A stretch of DNA of 64,000 nucleotides, from assembly GCA_943736015.1 (NCBI GenBank), contig OX031073.1, forward strand, positions 23,277,210 through 23,341,209, read 5' to 3'. Positions 1-9,800 of this stretch are shown here, piece after piece. Position 1 is the first letter of the stretch, and each line of letters starts with the position of its first letter. Under the pieces are notes generated by a model, which saw only the letters and a program-made list of their open reading frames with translations, was not told where the DNA came from and ran no database searches. The stretch is from Tridacna crocea (lineage: Eukaryota > Mollusca > Bivalvia > Cardiida > Cardiidae). A program made the translations under genes and the position numbers.

Positions 1-70
1 TATGTTCAATTTGTCTTCTGCAATTACTTTTTATTTGATCAAGCCTAAAATGTTGTCGTTTGGTAATGAG
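1..70 (+). mobile_element. Family A, right-end fragment
   Basis: Only the right quarter is present (TCTTCTGCAATTAC ... GTTTGGTAATGAG); the copy is cut by the window edge. Confidence 0.6.
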
Positions 71-104
71 TCCAGCCACTTTGAAATTGTCATCTGCTAA
101 TGCT

Positions 105-333
105 TTAACTCTTTACCTCACAATTCCAACTTTAACGACCCTGAGAAAGAAAGCTTTTGAAAACATTGTTGGAAAAGAAGAAAATGCTGGTAACCAGCAT
201 TTTCTTCTTTTCCCACAATGTTTTTTATTCCTTCTGAAAAAAAGCTTCAATTTTCAAGTCTGGTTTATTTTGTTGTCTGCAAATGCTTTCAATTTGGACT
301 TGTCTAAAATTTTGTTGTTTGGTAAAGAGTTAA
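105..333 (+). mobile_element. Family A MITE, complete
   Basis: TTAA at both ends (105-108, 330-333). The palindrome at about 155-226 has matched A changes on both arms (AAGAAGAAAATGC / GCATTTTCTTCTT), a compensatory pair. Confidence 0.85.
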
Positions 334-634
334 ATTTGGATAGGTCTAAAATTTTGCTGTCTGGTAATGGGTTGAAAACTGTCTGGGAAAATGCTGGTTA
401 TCAGTTCCATAATATTTTTTGTCCTTTTAATTGGACAATTCCAATAGGTTGATCTACTTACAAGTTTGTTGTACAGGATGACAAGTTGAAGACTAAAAAT
501 GTTGAAAATTGCTTGAAGACCACAAGTAAGGTGTGGCTGAAATGAGTTGGTTTGTCTTCGACTGTGTAGAGAGAAACTTGGAGGGAAAAGGAGAAAATGT
601 TTCTTGTTAAAATTTTGTCCTTTTCCCACAGTGT
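334..634 (+). mobile_element. Degraded family A remnants
   Basis: GGTCTAAAATTTTGCTG right-end fragment near 340-375, then a decayed hairpin at about 570-634 (GGGAAAAGGAGAAAATG ... TTTTCCCACAGTGTTT). The stretch between has no recognisable gene. Confidence 0.5.
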
Positions 635-863
635 TTAACTCTTTACCACACAATCCCGACTTTTAACGACCCTGAGAAAGAAGGCTTTTGAAAACATTGT
701 GGGAAAAGGAGAAAATGCTGGTAACCAGCATTTTCTCCTTTTCCCACAATGTTTTCTACTCTTCTAACGTCAAGCTTCAATTTTCGAGTCACATTTATTT
801 TGTTTTCTGCAAATGCTTTCAACTTGGACAAGTCTTAAATTTTGCTGTTTGGTAAAGAGTTAA
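635..863 (+). mobile_element. Family A MITE, complete
   Basis: Intact TTAA ends and a perfect-arm palindrome at about 691-754; a good reference copy. Confidence 0.9.
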
Positions 864-1084
864 ATGAAAAGCTTGACCTATTTGGGTTTGTTTAGATACT
901 GGATTGTTCAGTTAAGGGATAAGTTGGGTGAGATTTTGGGTCTATTGTTATATTAGGAGCTTGTAGAGTTAAGTACTAAATAATGTTTGAATAAGGATAA
1001 GATATGCTGTGCCTTCAGAGTTTAGGAGTTGCTGCTTTGATGGTAATGTTTTTTTTTATTCAGTAACACCTCTAATTTTTCACT

Positions 1085-1393
1085 TTAACCCATTACCACA
1101 CAATCCCTACTAAATTTTGACGACCCTGAGAAAGAGGCCTATAGAAAACATTGTGGGGAAAGGAGAAAATGTGATCCACACAATCCCTCCTTTTGATGAC
1201 CCTGAGAAAGAAAGCTTTAGAAAACATCGTGGGAAAAGGAGAAAATGCTGGTAACCAGCATTTTCTCCTTTTCCCACAATGTTTTCTACCCTTCACAAAA
1301 GAAATTTCAAATTTTCAGTTACTTTTATTTTGTTTTCTGCAAATGCTTCGGATTTGGACAAACCTAAAATTTTGTGGTTTTGATAATGAGTTA
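1085..1393 (+). mobile_element. Family A MITE with duplicated left part
   Basis: A left segment (1085-1172) stops inside the palindrome and is followed by a second left segment (CACACAATCCCTCC) and the full right part. The right TTAA has become TTAG. Confidence 0.8.
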
Positions 1394-1549
1394 GAAACAC
1401 ATGTGTCACACACAGATGAGACAAGAGGCGCTGTGTCAAAATTAATACAGTTCCTGATATGGTATGGTGACGCAACTACTGTGCTGGATTATGTACATTA
1501 TGACTTGCGATTTGGCTGGTCAAATTTAAATGTTATGCTATAATTTTCA

Positions 1550-2154
1550 TCTGCTATGTATGAATACAAAAAGCAAATATTGATGAGTAACATCAATTGT
1601 GCCACTAATCAGTCGTTTCTAAAATAAGGCACATTACAGCATTTCAAATAGACCAAAGTAAATTTATGTAGAACTCGTTGAGAAAAGAACTAAGAAGTCC
1701 CAGACAATCTGTAGAATGCATCTTAAAACTTAAGAAAGAAAAAACCAATATGAATTGAGCCACAGTCATAGCCGTTCTTCGGTGAAATTTAACATAGCTT
1801 CATTTGGAGCTGTGTGCAAAAGTAGTTGTGGAGCTATGTTCAAAATCAGTAGTCATTCGGCAACCAACACAAGAATATAGTATTATAACTAGTTTCTAAA
1901 TTACCGATTTGATATTAAAAACTGTATAAAATTATCAAAGTGGATATGAAATTACAAAATTTAGTATAAAATGACCAAAATAAAAAGTAAAAGTAGGTAC
2001 AAAATGACTTGGGTATGAAATCACCTAGTTACAAAATGACTGGATCCAGAGTAAACAAAATGGCTGCCTCCATAGGTACTTTCCCAAACCGTATGAAAAT
2101 ATAGTGCCGCAGCTCATGTGGCACCACAATAAATATATCATGTAGTAAGCAAAT
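1550..2154. other. Intron or intergenic, no recognised feature
   Basis: AT-rich; 1920-2045 is a loose repeat of the words TACAAAATGAC / TATGAAATTAC. No open frame or repeat family seen. Confidence 0.5.
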
Positions 2155-2387
2155 TTAACCCATTACCAAACGGCAATATTTTGGACTGGTCCAAATTGAA
2201 AGCATTTGCAAACGACAAATTAAAAGTGACTGAAAATTTGAAATTTGTTTTGTGAAGAGAAGAAAACATTGTGGGAAAAGGAGAAAATGCTGGTTACCAG
2301 CATTTTCTCCTTTTCCCAAAATGTTTTCTAATTAAAGGCTTCTTTTTCAGGGGCGTCAAAAGTAGGGATTGTGTGGTAATGGGTTAA
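2155..2387 (-). mobile_element. Family A MITE, complete
   Basis: TTAA at both ends. The left TIR is of the ACCAAACGGCAA type and the centre reads GGTTACC, consistent with minus orientation. Confidence 0.88.
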
Positions 2388-2408
2388 GATAAATTAGTAT
2401 TTGAACCT

Positions 2409-2625
2409 TTAACTCGTTACCAAACCACAAAATTTCAGGTTTCTCTGAATTGAAAGCATTTTGCAGACCACAAAATAAAAGTGACAGAAAATTTGAAATT
2501 TGTTTTGTAAAGGGTACAAAAAATTGTGGGAAAAGGAGAAAATGCAGTTACCAGCATTTTCTCCTTTTCCCACAATGTTTTCTAAAGGGTTCTTTCTTAG
2601 AGTAAGGATTGTCTTGTAATGGGTA
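2409..2625 (-). mobile_element. Family A MITE, right TTAA lost
   Basis: Left TTAACTCGTTACC is intact. One base is missing at the centre (ATGCAGTTACC); the end decayed to GGGTAGAG. Confidence 0.8.
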
Positions 2626-2749
2626 GAGAAGGTTATGGAAGGTTATCCTGCAAATCTAGAGGTTTGACAGCTATTAAAATTCTTTAAATTGTTATTTGTC
2701 ACTGATAGTCTGTACATGCAAAGGGATTATTAAAAGTATTTCTTTGCAC

Positions 2750-2905
2750 CCTGTGTAGATCAATATCAGCCTGCTCAAAATGTGATGCTGATCTTGATCT
2801 ACACTGTCCACTTTCCACTGAAAGAAAGCTTCAAGTTGAAATTAATTTGGTTGTATTCTTAGTGTGAATTTGTCTGGCAAGTTTATTTGGCACTCTAAGG
2901 GTTAT
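2750..2905 (+). mobile_element. Family B hairpin, degenerate
   Basis: GTGTAGATCAATATCAGCC and GATCTTGATCTACACTGTCC form the hairpin; the tail GGCACTCTAAGGGTTA is the family B right end. Confidence 0.65.
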
Positions 2906-3188
2906 GCTTCCAATAAAATGTAACACTTATAGCAAGTCTCTATAATATTATCATCTAGTATGTATTGAGGTCTACGACCCAACCCATAACTCTTGTATTA
3001 ATACTCAGAAGCTGCGGAAAATGACCAAATAGCCTTTACAAAATGTGGATGTTACACCATATTTACAGATGAGTTGGTCAGTCATATTAATAAACAGAGG
3101 CTGCCAGATAAGCCAAAAAACCTATACAAAAACAAAAAAAAATGTTGATTATACACAATATTTAGGAATGACTTAGGGGTCGTAATCC

Positions 3189-3385
3189 TTAACCCCTTTC
3201 CTGACACTGTAAAGCAGATAGTAAAAATCGAAATTTTGCCATTTCACAGCTATTTTTAGGAGAAAGATATGTTTTTTATCTGATTTTGAAGATTGAAGAT
3301 CAGACTGTATGTTCTGTGCAGTCTGATCTTTATCTACTCTGTCTGCAAAAGGTCGTTGAGTCCCCCTGAGCAGCCTAAGGGTTGA
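3189..3385 (+). mobile_element. Family B MITE
   Basis: Starts TTAACCCCTTTCCTGAC and ends AGCCTAAGGGTTGA, with an AGATCAGACTG / CAGTCTGATCT hairpin in the middle. It shows that family B is also TTAA-bounded. Confidence 0.78.
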
Positions 3386-3844
3386 GTCTCTAAATTGTCC
3401 TTAGTATGTATTAATTCAATGTTATAGTTATACCAAAGGGTCGAAACTTTTTGAAGTTCGATATCTGTTTATGGGAGGAGATATCAAAACAATGTCATCA
3501 GCCAATCATAACTGAGATAGCTCCTGTAGGGCTTTTTTTACCTCCAGGATTAAAGATCAAGAAGTTTATTATGGGTAATTAAATTATTTCAATTTATATC
3601 TGAATGCTTGAATTAGCAGGTGATAGGTTCATGGTTTTAATTACAATAATTAACTGACTCAGTCCTAAAATGGGCTTTCCTCAGGGAACGTGTCTGCCCT
3701 TCAAAGCTTTTCTAATTAGAGGTGCATTTTTATGATCTCCGTAGGGCATCAGAAATCGGAGATTCTGTGAAGTCAGTCATAAAATGTAACTGGTGCATTA
3801 TGTTGTGAAATAGCATCCCTCCCACCTAGCTATGGCTTCTTTGT

Positions 3845-4055
3845 TACTGCTTTACTTCACATATCCGAGTTTATTCGACCTTGAGGAAGAAGACTTTTGA
3901 AAACATTGTGGAAAAAGGAGAAAATGGTGGTAAACAGCTGTTTCTCCTTCTCCCAAAATATTTTCTTCAGTTACAAAAACAGATTCTGCCTATTGAGTCA
4001 CCTTTATTTGGTTGTCTGTAAAGCTAATTCTTTGGATTTTAGACTTGGTAGAGTT
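3845..4055 (+). mobile_element. Family A MITE, old and diverged
   Basis: Both ends are mutated; the palindrome is imperfect (GGTGGTAAACAGCTG). Confidence 0.65.
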
Positions 4056-4314
4056 GAAATCTGTCGGTGGGACAGCCTGAATGACTTTGTTATAATAGTG
4101 GAAAAATATGGGTTCCTTTTCTATAATTTTTTTTCCGAATCCTGGAACTTCCTCAGTGTCAATAAACATTGAGTAATTTCAATGAGTTTTGAACGGGCTT
4201 TCACTACAGTCCTTGCCTGCCCAGATAGAGTAGATCAAGATTATAGTGCATGAATTAATTACTGGTGCATTATTTGTTAAAATTACATCCCTTCCACCTC
4301 ACTATGCTTCTTTG

Positions 4315-4540
4315 TTAACCCATAACCACACAATCCCTACTTTTGACGACCCTGAGAAGGAAGCCTTTAGAAAACATTGTGGGAAAAGGAGAAAATGCTG
4401 GTAACCAGCATTTTCTCCTTTTCCCTCAATGTTTTCTACCCTTCACAAAACAAATTTCAAATTTTAGTCACTTATTTTGTTGTCTGCAAATGCTTTCCAT
4501 TTGGACCAGTGTAAAATTTTGTCGATTGGTAAAGAGTTTT
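4315..4540 (+). mobile_element. Family A MITE
   Basis: Left TTAA intact; the right end reads GAGTTTTCCC, running into the next copy. Confidence 0.85.
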
Positions 4541-4765
4541 CCCTTTATAAAAAAGTCCTTAGTTTTTACAACCCTGAGAATTTAGAAGCCTTTTGACAAC
4601 ATTGAGAGAAAAGGAGAAAATGCTGGTCCAGCATTTTCTACTTTTCTCACAATGTTTTCTAACCTGCTCTAATTAATTTCAATTTTATAGTTACATTTAT
4701 TTTTTCGTCTGCAAGTGATTTCAGTTTGGACTGGTCGTAAATTTTGTTGTGTGGTAAAGGGTTAA
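4541..4765 (+). mobile_element. Family A MITE, tandem with previous copy
   Basis: Begins CCCTTTATAA directly against the previous copy. The palindrome has lost central bases (GCTGGTCCAGC). The right TTAA is shared with the next element. Confidence 0.8.
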
Positions 4766-4945
4766 TCCTTTTCCTGCTGAATAAGTGGGTGAAACTTTCA
4801 AGTCATTGATAAAAAACTCTAATTTTGGGATAGATAAGTCAGGCAGTGTTGATCCAAGATCAGACTGCACTTTCTATGCAGCCTGATCTTGATTGACATT
4901 GTTCCCAAAAGGTCTTTGAGTCGCCCATAGCATCCAAAGGGTTAA
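4762..4945 (+). mobile_element. Family B MITE in a TTAA chain
   Basis: TTAATCCTTTTCCTGC to GCATCCAAAGGGTTAA with a CAGACTGCA / TGCAGCCTG hairpin. It shares its left TTAA with one A copy and its right TTAA with another. Confidence 0.8.
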
Positions 4946-5178
4946 CCCATTACCAGTCACAATACCTGCTTTTGACGCCCCTGAGATAGAAGCCTTTAGA
5001 AAACATTGTGGGAAAAGGAGAAAGTGCTGGTAACCAGCATTTTCTCCTTTTTCTACAAATGTTTTCTACTCTTCACAAAACAAATTTCAAATTGTCAATC
5101 ACTCTTATTTTGTCGTCTGCAAATACTTTGGATTTGGACAAACCTTATAAAATTTTGTCGATTTGGACAATGAGTTAA
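4942..5178 (+). mobile_element. Family A MITE in a TTAA chain
   Basis: Both TTAA are present; the right arm has an extra A (TTTTTCTACAAATG). The C1 exon lies 150 bp downstream. Confidence 0.85.
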
Positions 5179-5330
5179 AGTCTGTTTATGCCACTGCCAA
5201 TGATTTTCTCATAGTGGGAAAAATATAGATTCTTTTTACCACAATATTTTCCAGGGCAATTCATTAGGGTCTAGAAAATGAGAGATGGTTTACTTTCAAC
5301 ACGTTCACGTCACTTCTTATATAATTTCAG

Positions 5331-5480
5331 GTAGAGGAGCCCAAAAGAATCCGTCACAAGTTTCGTTTTTACCAGTTCCAGCAGCCCCGCGTGTGTTACT
5401 ATTGTAAACAACAGATATGGCACCTCGGCTCAGCATGCACAGTTTGTCGTTATATTTGTCACAGAAAGTGTGAGCTTCAG
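5331..5480 (+). CDS. Internal exon encoding a short (tensin-like) C1 zinc-finger domain
   Basis: The exon is preceded by a good acceptor (ATAATTTCAG) and followed by a consensus donor (GTGAGT). It is 50 codons long and phase 0 at both ends. Translation gives His-X12-Cys-X2-Cys-X10-Cys-X2-Cys-X4-His-X2-Cys, starting at the His of RHKFRF and ending CHRKCELQ; the last zinc-binding Cys of a C1 domain would lie in the next exon. The X10 spacer is shorter than the 13-14 residues of protein kinase C-type C1 domains and equals the spacer I know from tensin-2 (C1-TEN), so a tensin-family adaptor at focal adhesions is the best guess; diacylglycerol binding is not implied. Codon use is richer in C/G than the surrounding intron. 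No PTP, C2, SH2 or PTB exon was recognised in the window, so the gene name is not assigned. Confidence 0.8.
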
Positions 5481-5648
5481 GTGAGTCTGATTTCAAAATT
5501 GTTTTTGCTTAATATGTCCTTAACTCCTTCCATATCATAGACCTGTCCACTGCCATATTTTGGATTATGGCTGAAGTCTCTCTTGATCTTTGAGTGAAAC
5601 TGTATTCTTAGCCATGGAGAACATGCAATTTATTAATTCATTAACCCA

Positions 5649-6002
5649 TTAACCCTTTACTCCATAAGGCATTTCTATGGTATCTCTGATTGACCCTAAA
5701 TAAGAGCAAGGATGAAGCAGTTTTTATATGTATATGACACCTTTTGATAGGATAGAAAACATTGTGACAAAAGGTGAAATTGCTCGTCTAGAGCAATTTC
5801 ACCTTTTGCCACAATGTTTTCCAAAGGCTCCTACAAGCAATGCGTAGAAGTGAGTATCTATGGCACCTTTTGATAGCATAGAAAACATTGTGACAAAAGG
5901 TGAAATTGCTCTAGACGAGCAGTTTCACCTTTTGCCAGAATGATTTCCAAAGGCTCCTACAAGCAATGCGTAGAAATGAGTATCTATGGAGTAAAGGGTT
6001 AA
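5649..6002 (+). mobile_element. Family C MITE with duplicated hairpin
   Basis: TTAACCCTTTACTCC to GGAGTAAAGGGTTAA. A segment of about 120 bp holding the hairpin is present twice (about 5740-5860 and 5867-5995). The hairpin centres are opposite: GCTCGTCTAGAGC, then GCTCTAGACGAGC. Confidence 0.85.
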
Positions 6003-6196
6003 CAAAGAATCCCTGGTGTTTACAATCCTGAGATAAAAGCCTTTTGAAAATATTGGTAACCAGCATTTTCTCCTTTTTCCCACATTTTCTACCCTGTTCG
6101 AAACAAATTTCAATGGTCGAGTTACCTCTAGTTTGTCATCTGCAGGTGCTTTCAATTTGGACCAGTCTAAAGTTTTCTTGTTTGGTCAAGGGTTTA
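5999..6196 (+). mobile_element. Family A MITE lacking the left palindrome arm
   Basis: Shares TTAA with the preceding C element. The arm between GAAAATATT and GGTAACCAGC is deleted. A stray minus-type TIR (TTAACTCTTTAGCAAAC) follows at 6205-6225. Confidence 0.78.
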
Positions 6197-6279
6197 TGAA
6201 AGAATTAACTCTTTAGCAAACAACAAAGATGATATGTATCCGAATTTAATGCAATAGCTGAAAACACTTTGAATGTTGC

Positions 6280-6469
6280 TTAACCCTTTACCACACAATC
6301 CCAACTTTTAACGCCTTTAGGAGCCTTTAGAAAACATTGTGGGAAAAGGAGAAAATGCTGGTAACCCTTCACAAAACAAATTTCAAATTTTCAGTCACAT
6401 TTATTTTGTCGTCGGCAAATGCTTTCGATTTGGACAAGCCTAAAATATTGTTGTTTGGTAATGAGTTAA
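6280..6469 (+). mobile_element. Family A MITE lacking the right palindrome arm
   Basis: The left arm runs to GCTGGTAACC and jumps to CTTCACAAAAC; the deletion starts exactly at the centre. Both TTAA remain. Confidence 0.85.
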
Positions 6470-6785
6470 ACCATATAGTTTCCCTTTGAATGTGCAAAAA
6501 ACACCGAGAAGAAAATGCTGTCTATCAACTTTTCTCCTTTTCCCACAATGTTTTCAAAGGTCTCCTCAAGGTTATTCAATAAGCTAGAGATTTTGTGATG
6601 AAGATTTAAAGATTTACCAGACAGTTCCACGTTTTGACGACCCTGAAAAGGAGGGCATAAAAGTTGAAAGCATAGTATGAAATGAAGAAAATGCATGTAA
6701 CCAACATTTTATCCCTTTCCAAATTATAATGTAACTGCTTTCTATTTGGACCGGTGTAAATTTTGTTTTTTTGGCAAAGAGTTCA
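6466..6785 (+). mobile_element. Degraded family A remnants
   Basis: Half hairpin at about 6510-6565 and a second decayed copy at 6615-6785 ending TTTTTGGCAAAGAG. Confidence 0.55.
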
Positions 6786-7006
6786 TATGTCCATCTGACA
6801 GTTCTGAAACCAGATCACCCGGTTTTACATTTCCACTGAGGATAGATGACAATATGGAACTGTTGCAGGTTCCGTCTTTGATTATATTTAAAAGGGAGAT
6901 TACTCCTCAGTGCCTGTGTGATAACTGACATAGTTTTGTCCTCATTGTATGCGCCTTTCCATCCTTGCTGCCTTGCAGCAAGTTTGTGTTACAGCTAAGT
7001 TTGACT

Positions 7007-7246
7007 TTAACTCATTACCACACAATCCCTACTTTTGAAGACTCTGAGAAAAGAGCCTGTAGAAAACATTGTGGGAAAAGGAGAAAATGCTGGTAACCAG
7101 CATTTTCTCTTTTTCCCACATTGTTTTCTACTCTATCAAGAACAAATTATGTCATTTTAGCGATCTTTAATTTGTCGTCTGCAAATGCTTTCAATTTGCT
7201 TTCAATTTGGACCAGTCTAAAATTTTGTCGTTTGGTAAAGGGTTAA
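7007..7246 (+). mobile_element. Family A MITE, complete
   Basis: TTAA ends intact; contains a 12-bp tandem duplication (GCTTTCAATTT) near 7188-7210. Confidence 0.87.
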
Positions 7247-7468
7247 CCCATTACAACACAATCCCTACTTTTGACAACCCCAAGAAAGAAGCCTTTGGAA
7301 ATATTATGGGAAAGGAAGAAAATGCTGGTAACCAGCATTTCCTCCTCTTCCTACAATGTTTTCTACCCTTCACAAAACAAATTCCAAATTTCAGTCCCTT
7401 CTATGTTGTCTACTGCAAATGCTTTCAATTTGGACAAACCTAAAATTTTGTTGTTTGGTAATGAGTAA
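7243..7468 (+). mobile_element. Family A MITE sharing TTAA with previous
   Basis: Head-to-tail with the 7007 copy. Arms diverged (GGGAAAGGAAG / CCTCCTCTTCC). Confidence 0.83.
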
Positions 7469-7500
7469 AACATATTTATTTTACATTGATTGAGAAACAA

Positions 7501-7568
7501 GTATTTTGTAGTCTGCAAATGCTTTGAATTTGGATTAGTCCAAAAATTTGTTGGTTGGAAATGAGTTT
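7501..7568 (+). mobile_element. Family A right-end fragment
   Basis: GTAGTCTGCAAATGCTTTG to TTGGAAATGAG only. Confidence 0.6.
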
Positions 7569-7678
7569 AGTAATGTTCTGTTTTGCGCAAGTCTTCTGTA
7601 GAACAAAATCTAATGCAGTTATAAAGTGCCATCTTGGATTAGCCTGCGCGGACTGTGCTTGCTGATTTGAGACAACAG

Positions 7679-7907
7679 TTAACTCTTTACCACACAACAA
7701 AATTTTAGACTGGTTCAAATTGAAAGCATTTGCAGACGATAAAATAAAGGTGACTGAAAAATTGAAATTTGTTCTGGGAAGGGTAGAAAACATTGTGGGA
7801 AAAGGAGAAAATGCTGGTTACCAGCATTTTCTCCTTTTCCTACAGTGTTTTCAAAAGGCTTCTTTCTCAGGGTCGTCAAAAGTAGGGATTGTGTGGTAAT
7901 GGGTTAA
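7679..7907 (-). mobile_element. Family A MITE, complete (229 bp)
   Basis: TTAA at 7679-7682 and 7904-7907; a useful type copy for the length of the family. Confidence 0.9.
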
Positions 7908-8193
7908 CTATATTATATGTTCAAATGCCCCTTTTCAGGCGTTTCAGGCCATATCATTTGTGTGCGTGTGTGGGGGGGGGGGGATAAAATCTCACTCATT
8001 CCTCCATACAAAGTTTAGGACCAGTCTCAAGTTACATTGATTTATAGGTGCCAACTGAACAGAAAAAAAGATAAAACAGTAGTTACATTTCCTGATTTTA
8101 ATTGTGCTTTTAGTACTGTTGGGTGTTTGCCCGATGAAATTTTTAATTGACTGGAACATCATTATTATCAAATGGCATGAAACTTCCTACCCT

Positions 8194-8433
8194 TTCAACC
8201 CTGTGCCAAACAAGGCTGTAATTTAAGGACTAATAGGGAGAAGGCCTTTGAAAACATTGTGGGAAAAGGAGAAAATGCTGGTAACCAGCATTTGCTCCTT
8301 TTCCCACAAAAGTTTTCTACCCTATCAAAACCAAAATTTCACCGTTTGAGCCATTTTAGCCATTTAAAATTGTCATCTGCAAATGCTTTTGATTTGTATA
8401 GGTCTAAAATTTTGCTGTTTGGTAACGGGTTAA
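8194..8433 (+). mobile_element. Family A MITE, GGGAGAAGGCC subfamily
   Basis: The left end mutated to TTCAACCCTG; internal sequence AGGACTAATAGGGAGAAGG differs from the main subfamily. Right TTAA shared with the next copy. Confidence 0.8.
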
Positions 8434-8515
8434 CCTTGTACCAAACAATGCTGTATTTTAGGACCAGTAGGGAGAAGGCCTTTAAAAACATTGTGGGAAA
8501 AGGAGTAAATGCTAT
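8430..8515 (+). mobile_element. Family A copy truncated by repeat R
   Basis: Same subfamily as its left neighbour. It stops in the left arm (GGAGTAAATGCTA), where repeat R begins. Confidence 0.75.
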
Positions 8516-9515
8516 TTTATACCCCCGCAAACGAAGTTTGTGGGGGTATACTGAAATCAGCCTGTCGGTCGGTGGGTCGGTCTGTCCACAAAATCTTGAC
8601 CTACAGTTTCAGTCCAATTCGCTTGATACTTGGCAGAAGTGTTCATTAGGAGCTGCAGATGTGCAAGACCCAAATTTTGTGAAAATTCCATCAAGAATTA
8701 CTGAGTTATTGCCCCTGATTTGACTTGAAAACGCTTGTCCGGACAACTTCTCCTACATTTTCTGTCTGATTCACTTTAAACTTGGCAGAAGTGTTCATTA
8801 GGAGTTGTAGATATGCAAGATGCAACTTTCGTGAAAATTCTATGAAGCATTATTGAGTTATTGCCCCTGATTCACATTTAAAATGCTTGTCTGGACAACT
8901 CCTCCTACAATTTCAGTCCGATTCGCTTTATACTTGGCAGAAGTGTCCATTTAGAGTTGTAGATGTGCAAGACGCAAATTTTGTGAAAATTCCATAAAGA
9001 ATTACTGAGTTATTGCCCCTGCTTTGACTTAAAAATGCTTGTCCGGACAACTCCTCCTACATTTTCTGTCTGATTCACTTTAAACTTGGCAGAAGTAATT
9101 TTTAGTTCATTAGGAGTTATAGATGTGCAAGACGCAACTTTCGTGAAAATTCTATGAAGCATTATTGAGTTATTGCCCCTGATTCACATTTAAAATGCTT
9201 GTCTGGACAACTCCTCCTACAATTTCAGTCCGATTCGCTTTATACTTGGCAGAAGTGTCCATTTGGAGTTGTAGATGTGCAAGACGCAAATTTTGTGAAA
9301 ATTCCATCAAGAATTACTGAGTTATTGCCCCTGCTTTGACTTAAAAATGCTTGTCCGGACAACTCCTCCTACATTTTCTGTCTGATTCACTTTAAACTTT
9401 GCAGAAGTGTTCATTAGGAGCGGTTGATGTGCAAGACGCAACTTTCGTGAAAATTCTATGAAGAATTAATGAGTTATTGCCCCTGTGACATGAAATATGG
9501 GGGACGGGGGTATTT
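8516..9515 (+). repeat. Repeat R, about six ~152-bp tandem units
   Basis: Begins with an inverted ACCCCCGCAAACG / TGTGGGGGTAT motif and ends GACGGGGGTATTTATCG. In between, units of about 152 bp (TTGTCCGGACAACTCCTCC ... GAGTTATTGCCCCTG) alternate in two forms, giving a higher-order period near 304 bp. The 'GGGGGTAT' bracketed layout is, to my knowledge, common in molluscs. Confidence 0.8.
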
Positions 9516-9614
9516 ATCGCCTTCAGTGATAGTTATTCTAGTTTTGGCTGCAATTATGTATTCAATATGTAAAAGTAAAACTTTTCCTCATCTTGTAAAG
9601 CATAATATTTACAC

Positions 9615-9800
9615 AGAGCTCTAAATAACGGGAGTGATGGTATTCTAAATCCATTATTTTTCTTCCAAACCCTATGGTGTGGGTACTCATTAGAATTGTC
9701 TTAATGAGACAATTCTAATGAGTACCCACAACACAGGGTTTGGTGGAGAATAATTTATATTTTTAATCTTGAAATCAAAATTGCTCCCTCTGGCTGAACT
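9615..9800. mobile_element. Family D hairpin element
   Basis: AGAGCTCTAAATAACGGGAG and CTCCCTCTGGCTGAACT are the ends. The central inverted repeat is GTGGGTACTCATTAGAATTG with its complement around TCTTAATGAGA. Confidence 0.75.

Noticed and set aside
1193-1543. Dozens of 60-150-codon open frames sharing peptides such as ENIVGKGENAGNQHFLLF
   Set aside because: They are translations of the family A palindrome and flanks, on both strands, beginning at chance ATGs; not genes.
4315-5178. Evenly repeated palindromes resembling a CRISPR array
   Set aside because: Repeats are about 229 bp, TTAA-bounded, in both orientations, in a spliced eukaryotic genome.
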